A stretch of 64,000 nt of DNA from VRUE01 sp033856275 (GCA_033856275.1 JAWVFJ010000045.1:7946-71945); one strand, 5' to 3'. Positions 23,800 through 33,120 are shown, counted from the stretch's first letter. Notes: generated from the letters alone by a model not told the origin. Made by a program: numbers and translations.

Positions 23800-25377
23800 C
23801 TAGACCTGGGCGGCATTCGCCTCGGCCGCGACCGCTTTGCCGTGGCGGATCAGGTCGGCGGCCCGCTCGGCGATCGCGATCGTCGGTGCGTTGGTGTTGC
23901 CACGCGGCACGGTCGGCATCACCGAAGCGTCGACGACCCGCAGTGCCTCAAGGCCCTCGACGCACAGCTCTGTATCGACAACCGAGCCGATCGCGCAGGT
24001 GCCAACCGGGTGGTAGACCTCATAGGTGGTCTGGGCGATATGCGAACGAAGGGCGTCCTCAGTGTCATCAGCCGGCGCCGTGAACGGCTCGGCCGCGTAG
24101 GGACTGAACGCCGGCTGTGCACAGATCTCCTCCGCCAGGCGCACCGCGTCGATCATCCGCGCCATGTCGGCCTCGGACTCGTAGAAGTTGTTGCGCACGA
24201 TCGGCTTCGCGGTCGGGTCGGCGGAGGCGAGCCGCACCGAACCGCGGCTCTCCGCCGTGAGCAGGCAGGGCGAGACCCAGACGCCGTGCGCCTGGGGATC
24301 CGACATCCCCTCGTCGACGATGTGGACCGGGGCGACGTGGAACTGGACATCGGGCGCCTCGGCATCGCTGCCGACGCGAGCGAAACCGCCCGACTCGGCC
24401 AGGTTCGACGCGAACGGCCCGGTCTGAGAGGCCTCGAACTCGGCCATCGCCGCCGGCTCCAGGGCCAGCAGCAGACTCTCGGGCTCGGGCGTGGTCCAGA
24501 CGCCGTAGGTGGCGGGGTGGTCGCCGAGGTTCTCCCCCACGGCGGGCTGATCGAGCAGCACCTCGATCTCGCGCATCGTCAGGTGCTCGGCGGGGCCGAC
24601 ACCGGAGAGCATCAGCAGTTGGGGTGAGTTGTAGGCGCCGCCGCAGAGGATCACCTCGCGCTCGGCCCGCAGCTCCTGCACCTGGCCAAGCTGGCTCGCC
24701 TCGACGCCAACCGCACGATTGTCGTCGAAGAGGACGCGGTTGACGTGCATGTAGGGCATCACCGTCAGGTTCGGCCGCTCGCTCGCCGGGTGCAGGTAGG
24801 AGACGGCGGCGCTCGCTCTCATGCCGCCGCGCTGGGTCACCTGATACATGCCGACGCCGTCCTGCTCGGCGCCGTTGAAGTCTTTGTTGCGGCCCAGTCC
24901 GGCTTCGATGCCGGCCTCGACGAAGGCGGGTGAAATCGTGTTGCCCGAGCGCTGGTCGGAGACCGGCAACGGTCCGCCGACGGCGTGCCAGTCCGAGGCG
25001 CCGTGCTCGTTGTCCTCGGCCTTGAGGAAGTACGGAAAGAGGTCCTCCCAAGCCCAACCGAGCATCCCCCACTCGTCGTAGTCCCGCCGGTTGCCGCGGA
25101 TGTAGATCATCGCGTTGACCGAGGAGGAGCCGCCGAGCACCTTGCCACGGGGCAGGGAGATCTGGCGACCGTTGCAGTTCGGCTCCGGGGCCGAGTGATA
25201 GTCCCAGTCGATCTCGGTGCGGGCGAGCTGCAGGTAGCCGAGCGGCACGTGGATATTCTGGTTGACGTCCGGCGGCCCAGCCTCGAGCAGCAGGACGCTC
25301 ACCTCCGGGTCCTCGGACAGCCGCGCCGCGAGCACACAGCCGGCGGAGCCCGCACCCACGATCACGTAGTCGTACAT
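23800..25377 (-). CDS. GMC-family oxidoreductase (choline dehydrogenase-like)
   Basis: About 525 residues from the ATG at 25377, preceded by GGAAGGAG. The FAD motif is YVIVGAGSAGCVLAARLSE; GMC signatures are PRGKVLGGSSSVNAMIYIRG and ILCGGAYNSPQLLMLSGVGP. The C-terminal catalytic region is YHPVGTCAIGSVVD and then VPRGNTNAPTIAIAERAADLI. It oxidises an alcohol with FAD; the substrate is unknown. A 43-bp palindrome lies just upstream of the RBS. Confidence 0.92.
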   Translation of the reverse strand: MYDYVIVGAGSAGCVLAARLSEDPEVSVLLLEAGPPDVNQNIHVPLGYLQLARTEIDWDYHSAPEPNCNGRQISLPRGKVLGGSSSVNAMIYIRGNRRDYDEWGMLGWAWEDLFPYFLKAEDNEHGASDWHAVGGPLPVSDQRSGNTISPAFVEAGIEAGLGRNKDFNGAEQDGVGMYQVTQRGGMRASAAVSYLHPASERPNLTVMPYMHVNRVLFDDNRAVGVEASQLGQVQELRAEREVILCGGAYNSPQLLMLSGVGPAEHLTMREIEVLLDQPAVGENLGDHPATYGVWTTPEPESLLLALEPAAMAEFEASQTGPFASNLAESGGFARVGSDAEAPDVQFHVAPVHIVDEGMSDPQAHGVWVSPCLLTAESRGSVRLASADPTAKPIVRNNFYESEADMARMIDAVRLAEEICAQPAFSPYAAEPFTAPADDTEDALRSHIAQTTYEVYHPVGTCAIGSVVDTELCVEGLEALRVVDASVMPTVPRGNTNAPTIAIAERAADLIRHGKAVAAEANAAQV

Positions 25378-25399
25378 CAACCGCTCCTTCCCGTTGGCA

Positions 25400-25442
25400 C
25401 TGCAACGCGTTTGCCCCCGTGCAAGGGGAATACGCGTTTCAC
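25400..25442. repeat. 43-bp palindromic repeat B, copy 2
   Basis: Left half CTGCAACGCGTTTGCCCCC, loop GTGCA, then AGGGG and AATACGCGTTTCAC. It has the same length and layout as the copies at 15608 and 37514. It lies upstream of the GMC oxidoreductase start, between that gene and the divergently oriented helicase, where it could form a hairpin in the 5' leader. Confidence 0.88.
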
Positions 25443-25581
25443 CGGCACCCGGTCCGGTTCTGATGAGTGTACGCCCGTAATCTTTGGCCGCGCGTCGATT
25501 TCCTCGGCTGCTGCTACCGTGAAGAAGTCGGGTTTGGCGCAACCGCCACCCGAGAGGTTCCGTTTCCTCCGTGCGCTCAGT

Positions 25582-25614
25582 GCGTTTTGGGGTCGCTGGA
25601 TCTCCCCAAAACGC
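25582..25614. promoter_or_regulatory. Hairpin in the 5' leader of the DEAD-box helicase gene
   Basis: Perfect 11-bp stem GCGTTTTGGGG / CCCCAAAACGC with an 11-nt loop, ending about 22 nt before the GTG start and just ahead of the AAGGAG ribosome-binding site. There is no T-run after it, so it is not a standard terminator. It may be a leader structure affecting expression or mRNA stability of the helicase. Confidence 0.6.
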
Positions 25615-25636
25615 TCAAGAAGGAGCCACAACAATC

Positions 25637-26851
25637 GTGTCATTTGCCGATCTCGGCATCTCCAAAGACGTGGTGCGCGCGCTCGCCAAGCGCGACATCA
25701 CTCAACCGTTCCCCGTCCAGCAACTGGTCGTCCGCGACGCCCTCGCAGGCCATGATCTGCTCGTTCAGTCACCGACTGGTTCGGGCAAGACCCTCGCCTT
25801 CGGCATTCCGCTGATCGACCGGATCGAGCCCGCCAGCAAGGGCCTCTCCGCCCTGGTGCTGGCGCCCACCCGCGAGCTGGCCAGTCAGATCGTCGACGAG
25901 CTGAGCTCGATCGCCCGCTCCCGCAACCTGCACATCGCCGCCGTCTACGGTGGCGTCGGCTTCGGCCCACAGGTCAAGGCTGCGCAGCGCGCCGACATCA
26001 TCGTCGCCACCCCGGGCCGGCTCGAGGATTTGATCGCGCGCGGCGCGATCAACCTCAAGAGCGTTCGCATGCTCGTCCTCGACGAGGCCGACCGAATGCT
26101 CGACATGGGCTTCAAGCCGGCGGTGAGTCGCATCGTCGCCCACACGCCGGGGCAGCGCCAGACCCTCTTCTTCTCGGCGACGCTCGAGGGAGCGACCGGC
26201 AAGCTCGCCTCGGCCTACACCCGCGATCCGCGCCACCACACCCATGCAGCGCCAGAGCGCAGCAAGGCCGAGATCGAACACCGCTTCGTCCACGTCGACT
26301 CCCAGGCAGCCAAGCTCGACCATCTGGCCGGTGCGCTGGGTGGGCCCGACGGCGGCCGCACCCTGGTCTTCGTCCGCACCAAGCGCGGCGCCGACCGGCT
26401 GGTCAAGCGCCTGCGCAGTCGTGAACTCGAGGCAGTCGCGATGCACGGCGACAAGAGTCAGGGCCAGCGCGAACGGGCGCTCGCCCGCTTCGAGCGCGGC
26501 GACGTCGAAGTCCTGGTCGCCACCGACGTGGCCGCCCGTGGCATCGACGTCGCCGATATCGCCCACGTGATCAATTTCGACGCCCCCGGCGACCGCGATT
26601 CCTACGTGCACCGGGTCGGTCGCACCGGTCGCGCCGGACGGCGGGGCGCCGGCACCAGCTTCGTGCTCACCGAACAGGCGGCCGAGATGCGCCGAATCGC
26701 CCGTGAGCTCGACCTGATCCGCGAGTTCGACCAGAGCCTCGGGCACGTTACGAAGTCCGAGCCTTCCTCCAACGGCAAGCCCGCTGCGAACCGCAAGCCC
26801 GCTGCTGGGCAACGGTCGCGACGGCGTCGCCGTCGCAAGGTGCCCGCATGA
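25637..26851 (+). CDS. DEAD-box ATP-dependent RNA helicase
   Basis: About 404 residues from the GTG at 25637 (AGGAG about 12 nt upstream). The full motif set is present: Q motif FPVQQLVVRDAL, I SPTGSGKT, Ia PTRELASQI, Ib TPGRLEDL, II DEADRMLD, III SAT, V ATDVAARGIDV and VI HRVGRTGRAGR. The basic C-terminal tail (AANRKPAAGQRSRRRRRRK) should bind RNA. The downstream zinc-ribbon gene overlaps by ATGA. Likely roles are ribosome assembly or cold adaptation. Confidence 0.95.
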   Translation: MSFADLGISKDVVRALAKRDITQPFPVQQLVVRDALAGHDLLVQSPTGSGKTLAFGIPLIDRIEPASKGLSALVLAPTRELASQIVDELSSIARSRNLHIAAVYGGVGFGPQVKAAQRADIIVATPGRLEDLIARGAINLKSVRMLVLDEADRMLDMGFKPAVSRIVAHTPGQRQTLFFSATLEGATGKLASAYTRDPRHHTHAAPERSKAEIEHRFVHVDSQAAKLDHLAGALGGPDGGRTLVFVRTKRGADRLVKRLRSRELEAVAMHGDKSQGQRERALARFERGDVEVLVATDVAARGIDVADIAHVINFDAPGDRDSYVHRVGRTGRAGRRGAGTSFVLTEQAAEMRRIARELDLIREFDQSLGHVTKSEPSSNGKPAANRKPAAGQRSRRRRRRKVPA

Positions 26852-27246
26852 GTGGCGTGCAAAGCCTGGCGGAGAAGTGGACCTGTGAGGGCTGTGGTGT
26901 CAGCGCCAGTCGCATCGACGGCGAGTCCGTGCCGCTGCCCGACACTTGGGCGAACTCCGCTGAGGGCCTCTTCTGCCTGGTTTGCCGGCGGCAACGCGCC
27001 GCCGAGGCGGCGCTGGACGGGGCGCCCAGCGACAGCCCCGTCGCGGCGCGGGCAAAATTGCGCCGGGCTGCCCTGATCGAGTTTGAGGTCAGTCGCACTC
27101 CCGACCACGCCGACGGGATCATCGCGAGGGCCTGCCGGACGTCGGTCTCCGCGGTCACCAGGGCGCGCCGTCGTCTCGAGCTCCCCGATCCGCCACCGCC
27201 GTCGAAAGCGTCGCGAGCTAAGCATCGTGCCGCCGCCAGCCGATAA
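26848..27246 (+). CDS. Small zinc-ribbon protein coupled to the helicase
   Basis: 132 residues. An N-terminal pair of Cys-x-x-Cys motifs (WTCEGCGVSAS and LFCLVCRRQR) should hold one zinc. Residues of about 65-110 look like a helix-turn-helix (ALIEFEVSRTPDHADGIIA, RTSVSAVTRARRRL), and the tail is basic. Translation is coupled to the DEAD-box helicase, so it may be a nucleic-acid-binding partner. I know no named family for it. Confidence 0.75.
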   Translation: MSGVQSLAEKWTCEGCGVSASRIDGESVPLPDTWANSAEGLFCLVCRRQRAAEAALDGAPSDSPVAARAKLRRAALIEFEVSRTPDHADGIIARACRTSVSAVTRARRRLELPDPPPPSKASRAKHRAAASR

Positions 27247-27267
27247 GGGAACCGTGGCGGCGTTAGC

Positions 27268-28134
27268 GTGCAGATAGGGATCGGACTCGCCGTTGCGGCG
27301 GCGCTGTTGACGAACCTCGCTTCGCTGCTCAAGCACCGCGGCTGCCATCGCGCTGCTCCGGTCCGCATCGCCGAACCACTGCGCAGCGCCCGCAACCTGG
27401 CTTCCTCGCCGTGGTTTGCCGCCGGCTGGGGAGTCGCGGTCGTGGCTTGGCTGATCCACATCGCCGCCCTCTCGCTGGCGCCGATCTCGATCGTCCAGGC
27501 TGTGCTCGCCGGTGGCGCCGTCACCCTCGCGGTGATGGCGCAGCGCCTCTTCGGCGACGCGGTCGAGCGACGTCAGTGGTTCGCCCTGCTGCTCGGCGGT
27601 ACCGGCCTGGCGCTGCTCGTCCTCACGGTCCCCCACTTCACCGGCAACCATTCCGGCTTCGAGGTCGGCGCCATGCTCGGCTTCGAGGGTGGCCTGGCGC
27701 TGCTCGCATCGAGCCTGGCGTTGGGCCACCGCTCGGAGCGACTGGCCGACCACGGCGAGGTCGTGCTCGCCGCCCTCGCCGGGATCCTCTTCGCCCTCGC
27801 CGGGGTCGCGATCAAGGGGTTGACCGGCGCCGGAGAGATCTCAATTGCGGTCCTCGCCCCTTGGGTCGCGCTGATCGCCGTCAGCGGCATCGGCGCCCAG
27901 TACGCCGCGGCCGCCGCGCTTCAACGTGGCGGCGCGATCGAGACGATCGGGCTGATCGGCCTCGTCGCCAACGCGGCGCAGATCGCTGGCGGAGTCCTCG
28001 TCTTCGGCGACCCACTCTCGTCGAGCCCACTCGGGCTGGCCCTGCAGGCGAGCGCCTTCCTGATGGTCTGCGCCTCCGCGCTGCTCATTCCCGCCCGGCG
28101 GGGCGGGACACAGCCGCTTCCGGCCGCGCTCTAG
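27268..28134 (+). CDS. DMT/NIPA-like multi-helix membrane transporter
   Basis: 288 residues with a GTG start and about nine membrane helices. The internal layout is that of EamA/DMT-like or magnesium-transporter NIPA-like proteins (SIVQAVLAGGAVTLAVMAQRLFGD and GGAIETIGLIGLVANAAQIAGGVLVFGD are similar half-motifs). The substrate is unknown. The gene ends at a strong hairpin shared with the convergent secreted-protein gene. Confidence 0.75.
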   Translation: MQIGIGLAVAAALLTNLASLLKHRGCHRAAPVRIAEPLRSARNLASSPWFAAGWGVAVVAWLIHIAALSLAPISIVQAVLAGGAVTLAVMAQRLFGDAVERRQWFALLLGGTGLALLVLTVPHFTGNHSGFEVGAMLGFEGGLALLASSLALGHRSERLADHGEVVLAALAGILFALAGVAIKGLTGAGEISIAVLAPWVALIAVSGIGAQYAAAAALQRGGAIETIGLIGLVANAAQIAGGVLVFGDPLSSSPLGLALQASAFLMVCASALLIPARRGGTQPLPAAL

Positions 28135-28185
28135 CAAACAGCGGCGGCGCGGCGGGCCCCAGTTGCCCACCGCGCCGCGCTTGCT
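28133..28185. terminator. Bidirectional hairpin terminator between convergent genes
   Basis: GGCGCGGCGGGC (28146-28157) pairs with GCCCACCGCGCC (28165-28176) with one mismatch and a 7-nt loop. An outer AGCAA/TTGCT pair extends the stem to 28133-28185. It lies between two convergent stop codons. No long T-run is present, as is common in high-GC actinobacterial terminators. Confidence 0.6.
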
Positions 28186-28209
28186 AGGCGTCCTTCTACC
28201 GCCGCCCGT

Positions 28210-31068
28210 TTAGCAGCCGCTCACCTTGAGCGGCAAGTGATTGTTCTTGACCTTCTTGCCGTTCTGTCCTTTCAGGCTCATCACCGAGGACAGCGGGCCT
28301 TTGCAGAGATTCCTGGAGTTGACCAGGAGCCCCTTTTTCTTACCGCCTTCCATGCGCAGGATGAACTTGCTTACCGGCACGTCGGGCGTGTTGTTGAACA
28401 CGGTCTTGATCCCTCCGTTCTTGGAGGTGATCACGCCGCGTAGTTGGATGTTCACCTGACCGCGCAGGTCGACCAGCAGGTCCGGCAATTCATGATTGGA
28501 GGAGACCAGGTAAACCGGTCCCTTCAGCGCCTTGCCGAGCAGCGGGCTCTTTGCCTGTGCGTGTCCGTAGACAGCCGCCTTCGGGCACGTCTGGGAGGCC
28601 AGCTGCGGCCTCGTGCAGACGGTCCTGATGTTGCCCTGGTCGAGGAACAGCGCGTGCGGCAGTGCCAGCGCGCTGCGCAACACGTTGGCGTCTTTGGCAT
28701 TGCCTTCCAGGGTCGCCCGCAGTTGCGGGTGCTTGCCGCGGGTGGTCGTGTCCGGCCCGCCAAACAGACGGGTGTGCAGCTTCGGCTTGAAGCCGAGCCC
28801 TTTGCAGCCGGTTGCCTTGAAGGGCGAGGAGACCGGGTAGGAGCTCCACGCCGCCGGGTTGACCGGGTTGGCGCCGCCACCGTTGATGGTGCCGGTGGTG
28901 GCCTGGGCGGCACAGTTCGTCGGGTTGTGCATGAACTTCTTGCGGTCGACGTTGACGTCGATCGAGCGGATGTCCAGCTTGACCCCTCCGAACACGTCGG
29001 GGATCGGATCTGAGACCGCGTGGACCTGTGCGGTTTCCGGGTTGACGAACAGAGCGACCCGGACCACGACGGCGCCGAGGTCGAACGGTCCCGCAATGGC
29101 CGGCGTGACAGTCACCAGCGAGAGCGGAGCGCCCTTGTACGGCCCGGCAAGGAAGGCCTTGCCGCCGATCGTGATCGGACTCGATCCAGTTCCGCTCCGG
29201 GTCGATGCGGTGCCGATCTGGCTCGAGCTGGGACAACTCGAGTTGGCCTGCTCGGCGACGCCACTACTCGCCTCGGCCGCCGCGATCTCGCCCTCTGAGC
29301 AGTACGGGATCCCGGTCAGGTTGCCCGCGTGTCCCTTCGGCAGGGTCACGTCGACCCGCTTGACCTCCTGCTGACCATCGGTGCGACCGATGTTGACCCG
29401 GAACGGGCTGTAGGCGTTTGCTTTCTCGCTATCCGATTTGGCCGTGTAGGTCGGGACGAACGGACGCCCGGCCAGCGTCGTCGGGCAGCTGCCGCCATTA
29501 GGTGCGGCGGTTGGCGTGAACGCGCTCGACGGGGTCTTCGTGGATTTCGGCGTCGACCACGGTTCCATCACGCTCGTCGTGGTTGCCGCCGAACAGGTGG
29601 GCGGGCTGCTCAGCACGCCTTTGGCGTCGTCGAGGTGGATTTTCACCGAGGTGAACGGCACCTGCGGCGTCTCCGCAAACGTCGTCGTCAGCTGACCCGT
29701 TTTCGGGTTGGCTTTGGTATTGCCGATCAGGCGAGCCGAGATTCCGTACTGGGCCGACTCGGCCACGACGAAGATGCGGAACTCTTCGCCGGACTCGGGA
29801 TTGCGACTGAGCTGCTGGCCGAGGTAGGCCGTGCCTTTCAGCGCCCCCGCGGGCAGCGGCGGCGTCTCGACTTCCACCGATCCGATTCGCGATGGCGCAG
29901 GGCAGTTCACCGGGTTGCGGGTGCCCTTGCCGAACTGCGCGTTGGTGCACGACTGCAGGCCGTTGGCCGCGGAGGGATTTAGTCCCATCCCCGCCGGCAG
30001 GGTGATGCTGGCGTTACGCAAGTGCGATTGGCTCTGTTCGTCCGCCGGTTTAAACGGCAGGGTGGTCTCGATCGTCGGCGTCGCTGGCGAATCGACCTGT
30101 GTCGTGCCGGGGGAGACGACGAGTCCTGGTTCGAAGGGCACGCTCGCGCATTTGGTCTGGGTCAGGCCTTCCGGTAGGGACAGGTCGGACCCGAACGGGG
30201 TCGCGCTCGCGGGGAAGTCGGCTTCGGGCAAAGCAACCGACTCCGCCCGCAGGAACGTCGTGTAGATGCCCTCGTACGGGGGCAACTGGGAGCTGAAGCA
30301 TGTGGTCGGGTTGGTGATGTAAGTGCCGTCGCTCCCTTCGGTGGTTTTGTTGCCGAAGTTCACCAAGCGGCTCTTCCAGCTTCGAGTGCCGGGGTTGGGC
30401 GTCGGCAGGTGAATCGTGAAGCTCTCGTGGTAGTCGCCCTCCCAGGCGACTTCGGTGTTGAGGTAGACGATTTTTTTGGCGCCTGGCCCACCGATTTTGA
30501 AGCCGAATTTGGCTGGTTCGCCGAAGTCCGGGACCATGTTGTAGAGGGGCACCTGGGTGACACCCGGGATGGGCGCGACTTCGGCTCCGTTTGCTATGAC
30601 CTTGAGAGTCAGGCGCTCTTCGCCGACCTGGCTCGAAGACGGGCAGCCGGGAAGTTCGGTCGGACCAACCGGGGTGTCGAACTCCGCCTGCGTGCAACGA
30701 GTGGCTGTCGCTTGCGGATTGACGGTCAGGCCGGGCGGAAGATCCACGCGAATCGTTTTCACTGGCCCGATTGGGCGGAATGCAAAGACGCCTGGAGAAA
30801 CTTCAAATTCTTCCTGCTTGACGATGTACTGCGTGAAGCCGATCGGCGGGTGGCCGGCGGCCACTCGGAAGAACCTGGTAACCGGGTCTTCCGGCTTGCA
30901 CTGGTTCCCGATCGGATCTTCGGTACAGACACCGGCCTGCCAACCATCGTTGACAGTCGGTGGGTCGTGCTGCGGTTCGATGATGTCTCCGGTGTCGGCC
31001 TGTGCAACCGACACCGCAGCTACAAGCCACAGGGCCATCACCGCGCAAGCGATCAAGCGCCTAACCAT
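28210..31068 (-). CDS. Large secreted four-repeat protein
   Basis: About 952 residues from the ATG at 31068, which follows GAGGAG; the signal peptide is LIACAVMALWLVAAVSVAQA. Four divergent modules (about residues 106-260, 350-500, 570-725 and 795-952) share an order: a LP.G segment (DLPPGLTVNP, TLPAGMGLNP, TLPKGHAGNL), a Cys, CP..S.IG (CPSSSQVG, CPAPSRIG, CPSSSQIG, CPKAAVYG), a G.AYL-type strand (GTAYLGQQ, GKAFLAGP, GPVYLVSS) and a P..P strand. It is probably a cell-surface or extracellular beta-rich protein; no catalytic motif is seen. I associate such proteins with Solirubrobacterales. Confidence 0.82.
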   Translation of the reverse strand: MVRRLIACAVMALWLVAAVSVAQADTGDIIEPQHDPPTVNDGWQAGVCTEDPIGNQCKPEDPVTRFFRVAAGHPPIGFTQYIVKQEEFEVSPGVFAFRPIGPVKTIRVDLPPGLTVNPQATATRCTQAEFDTPVGPTELPGCPSSSQVGEERLTLKVIANGAEVAPIPGVTQVPLYNMVPDFGEPAKFGFKIGGPGAKKIVYLNTEVAWEGDYHESFTIHLPTPNPGTRSWKSRLVNFGNKTTEGSDGTYITNPTTCFSSQLPPYEGIYTTFLRAESVALPEADFPASATPFGSDLSLPEGLTQTKCASVPFEPGLVVSPGTTQVDSPATPTIETTLPFKPADEQSQSHLRNASITLPAGMGLNPSAANGLQSCTNAQFGKGTRNPVNCPAPSRIGSVEVETPPLPAGALKGTAYLGQQLSRNPESGEEFRIFVVAESAQYGISARLIGNTKANPKTGQLTTTFAETPQVPFTSVKIHLDDAKGVLSSPPTCSAATTTSVMEPWSTPKSTKTPSSAFTPTAAPNGGSCPTTLAGRPFVPTYTAKSDSEKANAYSPFRVNIGRTDGQQEVKRVDVTLPKGHAGNLTGIPYCSEGEIAAAEASSGVAEQANSSCPSSSQIGTASTRSGTGSSPITIGGKAFLAGPYKGAPLSLVTVTPAIAGPFDLGAVVVRVALFVNPETAQVHAVSDPIPDVFGGVKLDIRSIDVNVDRKKFMHNPTNCAAQATTGTINGGGANPVNPAAWSSYPVSSPFKATGCKGLGFKPKLHTRLFGGPDTTTRGKHPQLRATLEGNAKDANVLRSALALPHALFLDQGNIRTVCTRPQLASQTCPKAAVYGHAQAKSPLLGKALKGPVYLVSSNHELPDLLVDLRGQVNIQLRGVITSKNGGIKTVFNNTPDVPVSKFILRMEGGKKKGLLVNSRNLCKGPLSSVMSLKGQNGKKVKNNHLPLKVSGC

Positions 31069-31283
31069 TCGTCTCTCCTCATTCGCATTGACGTAAACCC
31101 AGTCCCTGCGCATGGCGCTAAATCTCTCCGCGCCTTCTACGGTACCGATCCGTACCCGTCGGCTTCAAGGGGGCAAACCCGCAGAAACAATGTCAATGAC
31201 ATCAATCGGTGTCATCATCACCATTCAATCGGCTTCAACAAGCCATCGCGGGTTCGTCGGGTAACAATAGGATTCCCCTTGCG

Positions 31284-31739
31284 GTGCCGACTCAAACCGA
31301 ACATCTGCCTCATGTGGACGAGCACTCGGTGGTGATTGAGGCAGATCCCGATGTCGCTTGGGACGCTTTGCTGCGGGTTACCGAGGGGTCGTTTGCTCCG
31401 GCGGGCCGCGCTTCCCGTCTGCTTGGCTGCGCCGATGTGGCGGCTTCGGGGCCGCGTCCCCTTGCTTCCGGCTCGACGCTGCCGGGCTTTCACGTCGAGA
31501 CCGCCGAGCGCCCGCGGGAATTGGCGCTCGTCGGTGGGCACCGGTACTCCGACTACGCCTTGATCTTTCGACTCGAGGACGAAGACCAGAGGCGCACCAA
31601 CCTCCGCGCCGAGACCCGCGCGGCATTTCCGGGGCTCAAGGGCCGCGCCTATCGTGCCTTGGTGATCGGCACTCGCGGTCACGTGCTCGTCACCCGCCGC
31701 CTGCTCGCCAGCGTCAAGCAGCGGGCGGAGGGCGCCTGA
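31284..31739 (+). CDS. Possible SRPBCC-type or DUF2867-like protein
   Basis: About 151 residues if the GTG at 31284 is the start; upstream in-frame codons look non-coding. The pattern HSVVIEADPDVAWDALLRV, GSTLPGFHVETAERPRELALVGGHRYSDYALIFRLE and LRAETRAAFPGLKGRAYRALV is that of a helix-grip fold (polyketide cyclase/START-like) domain. The ligand is unknown. The gene is preceded by the diverging promoter region of the large secreted protein. Confidence 0.65.
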   Translation: MPTQTEHLPHVDEHSVVIEADPDVAWDALLRVTEGSFAPAGRASRLLGCADVAASGPRPLASGSTLPGFHVETAERPRELALVGGHRYSDYALIFRLEDEDQRRTNLRAETRAAFPGLKGRAYRALVIGTRGHVLVTRRLLASVKQRAEGA

Positions 31740-31929
31740 CTTCAGGCGGCTCGACCAATCAAGACGATGCCCGCGATCGAGGCGGTGGCAAGCACAACCA
31801 GGGCAATATCGGTCCGACGTTCGCTATCTCTCATCCCACTGTTGGAACACGGTCGCACGGGCGACGATGCTGTCCTGCAGATACTGCCCCTAGACGCTTG
31901 CACTCTCGTCCAACGGGTAAAGCCAGCAC

Positions 31930-32781
31930 ATGGCTACTACCGCGACAGATGGATCCAAGGAGACGAATGAGCGATCGCGTGCGCTAGTGGTCGCCAACGA
32001 AGCAGTGGTTGGCGCCGAGCTGAGGAACAGACTTCTTCGCCAGCTCGGAGGCGGTATTGACGAGGTCTTTGTCGTCGCCCCAGCAATAACCGATTCCGGC
32101 CTCAAGCACATGCTGGGAGACGTGGATGGGGCGATCGAACCGGCTGAGGAACGGCTGCGGAGCACCCTCGCGGAGTTGCGCGACGCCGGCATTCCCGCTG
32201 AGGGCGAGGTCGGCGACTCGGATCCGCTTCTAGCGATTCAGGACGAGCTGCTCAAGTTCCACCCCGATCAGATCATCGTCGTCGGCCACCGCGACCAGGA
32301 CGGCGCCTTCGCCGAGAAGGGTCTGCTCGAGCAGGCCGAACGTGATCTCGAGATGCCGGTTACCGAACTGGTGGTCGACGAAGCGACCGAGCCTCACGTC
32401 ATCGACGTCGAGCAGACGAAAGCGGGGGCTGGTCGCAGGCGCGGCTGGCGTCCATCCGGGAACTGGCCTCCGCTGAGCACCCGCGACATGATTGGCATCG
32501 TCGTTGCCGTGGTCGGGACCCTGCTGCTCGGCATCCTCGCCGCCAAGGCGGTCGGCGACGCGAACGGCCACGACCTTGAGGAAGGTCGCCTAGGTGCGAC
32601 CGCCGCCGCGACGGTTCTGATCGCGACCGCGATGGCCCTGCTCAATCTCGCCCACGTCGTCGGCCTCTTTCTCTTCCAGAGCGTTGGCTACGAGGGCATA
32701 TGGAGTCGCTTTCTAGCCCGCATCAGCCTCTTCGGCACCCTGATCGCCGTCCTTGCAGCCGTGATCTTGGTATCCGTTTAG
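31930..32781 (+). CDS. Universal-stress-like domain fused to three membrane helices
   Basis: 283 residues. Residues 15-155 resemble a universal stress protein fold (RALVVANEAVVGAELRNRL, DEVFVVAP, FHPDQIIVVGHRD and MPVTELVVDE), without an obvious ATP-binding G-x2-G-x9-G motif. Residues 195-283 carry three hydrophobic helices (MIGIVVAVVGTLLLGILAA, AAATVLIATAMALLNLAHVV and FGTLIAVLAAVILVSV). It would place a Usp-like sensor on the cytoplasmic face of the membrane. Confidence 0.72.
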   Translation: MATTATDGSKETNERSRALVVANEAVVGAELRNRLLRQLGGGIDEVFVVAPAITDSGLKHMLGDVDGAIEPAEERLRSTLAELRDAGIPAEGEVGDSDPLLAIQDELLKFHPDQIIVVGHRDQDGAFAEKGLLEQAERDLEMPVTELVVDEATEPHVIDVEQTKAGAGRRRGWRPSGNWPPLSTRDMIGIVVAVVGTLLLGILAAKAVGDANGHDLEEGRLGATAAATVLIATAMALLNLAHVVGLFLFQSVGYEGIWSRFLARISLFGTLIAVLAAVILVSV

Positions 32782-32805
32782 CCGCCCGCTTTCCGGTAGC
32801 CGCCG

Positions 32806-33120
32806 CTAATCGTCGAGCTTGTCGCGCTTCGGTCCCTCCCAGCGGTCCCCTGCCTCGGGATCCTGCGAAGGATGTGGTTCGCTCGTGCTTGTGCTCCCAG
32901 TTGGAGGATGGGGCTGCTCGCCGAACGGGCGGCCGTCAGGATCGGGTGGGTCACGCGGGTCCTTCCGCTTCTCATACGGATCCGGCCACTCAGTCGGGTC
33001 GGGATCCTCGACTGGGTTTCCCAACACTTTGTGCGGATGGGGATCCTTGGAAAGGTCGCCGGGTTCGCGGCCGGGCTTCTTGCCCTCGGCATCGCGTGAG
33101 TTGGAGCCGTCTCGTTCCAT
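32806..33120 (-). CDS. Small disordered, Pro/Asp/Arg-rich protein
   Basis: About 104 residues from the ATG at 33120 (MERDGSNSRD; another ATG at 33129 is possible). It consists almost wholly of charged residues and proline with few hydrophobics (DPDPTEWPDPYEKRKDPRD, then FGEQPHPPTGSTSTSEPHP). It is predicted to be disordered and cytoplasmic. The function is unknown. The protein-like periodic Pro-Asp pattern and start placement support a real gene. Confidence 0.55.
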   Translation of the reverse strand: MERDGSNSRDAEGKKPGREPGDLSKDPHPHKVLGNPVEDPDPTEWPDPYEKRKDPRDPPDPDGRPFGEQPHPPTGSTSTSEPHPSQDPEAGDRWEGPKRDKLDD

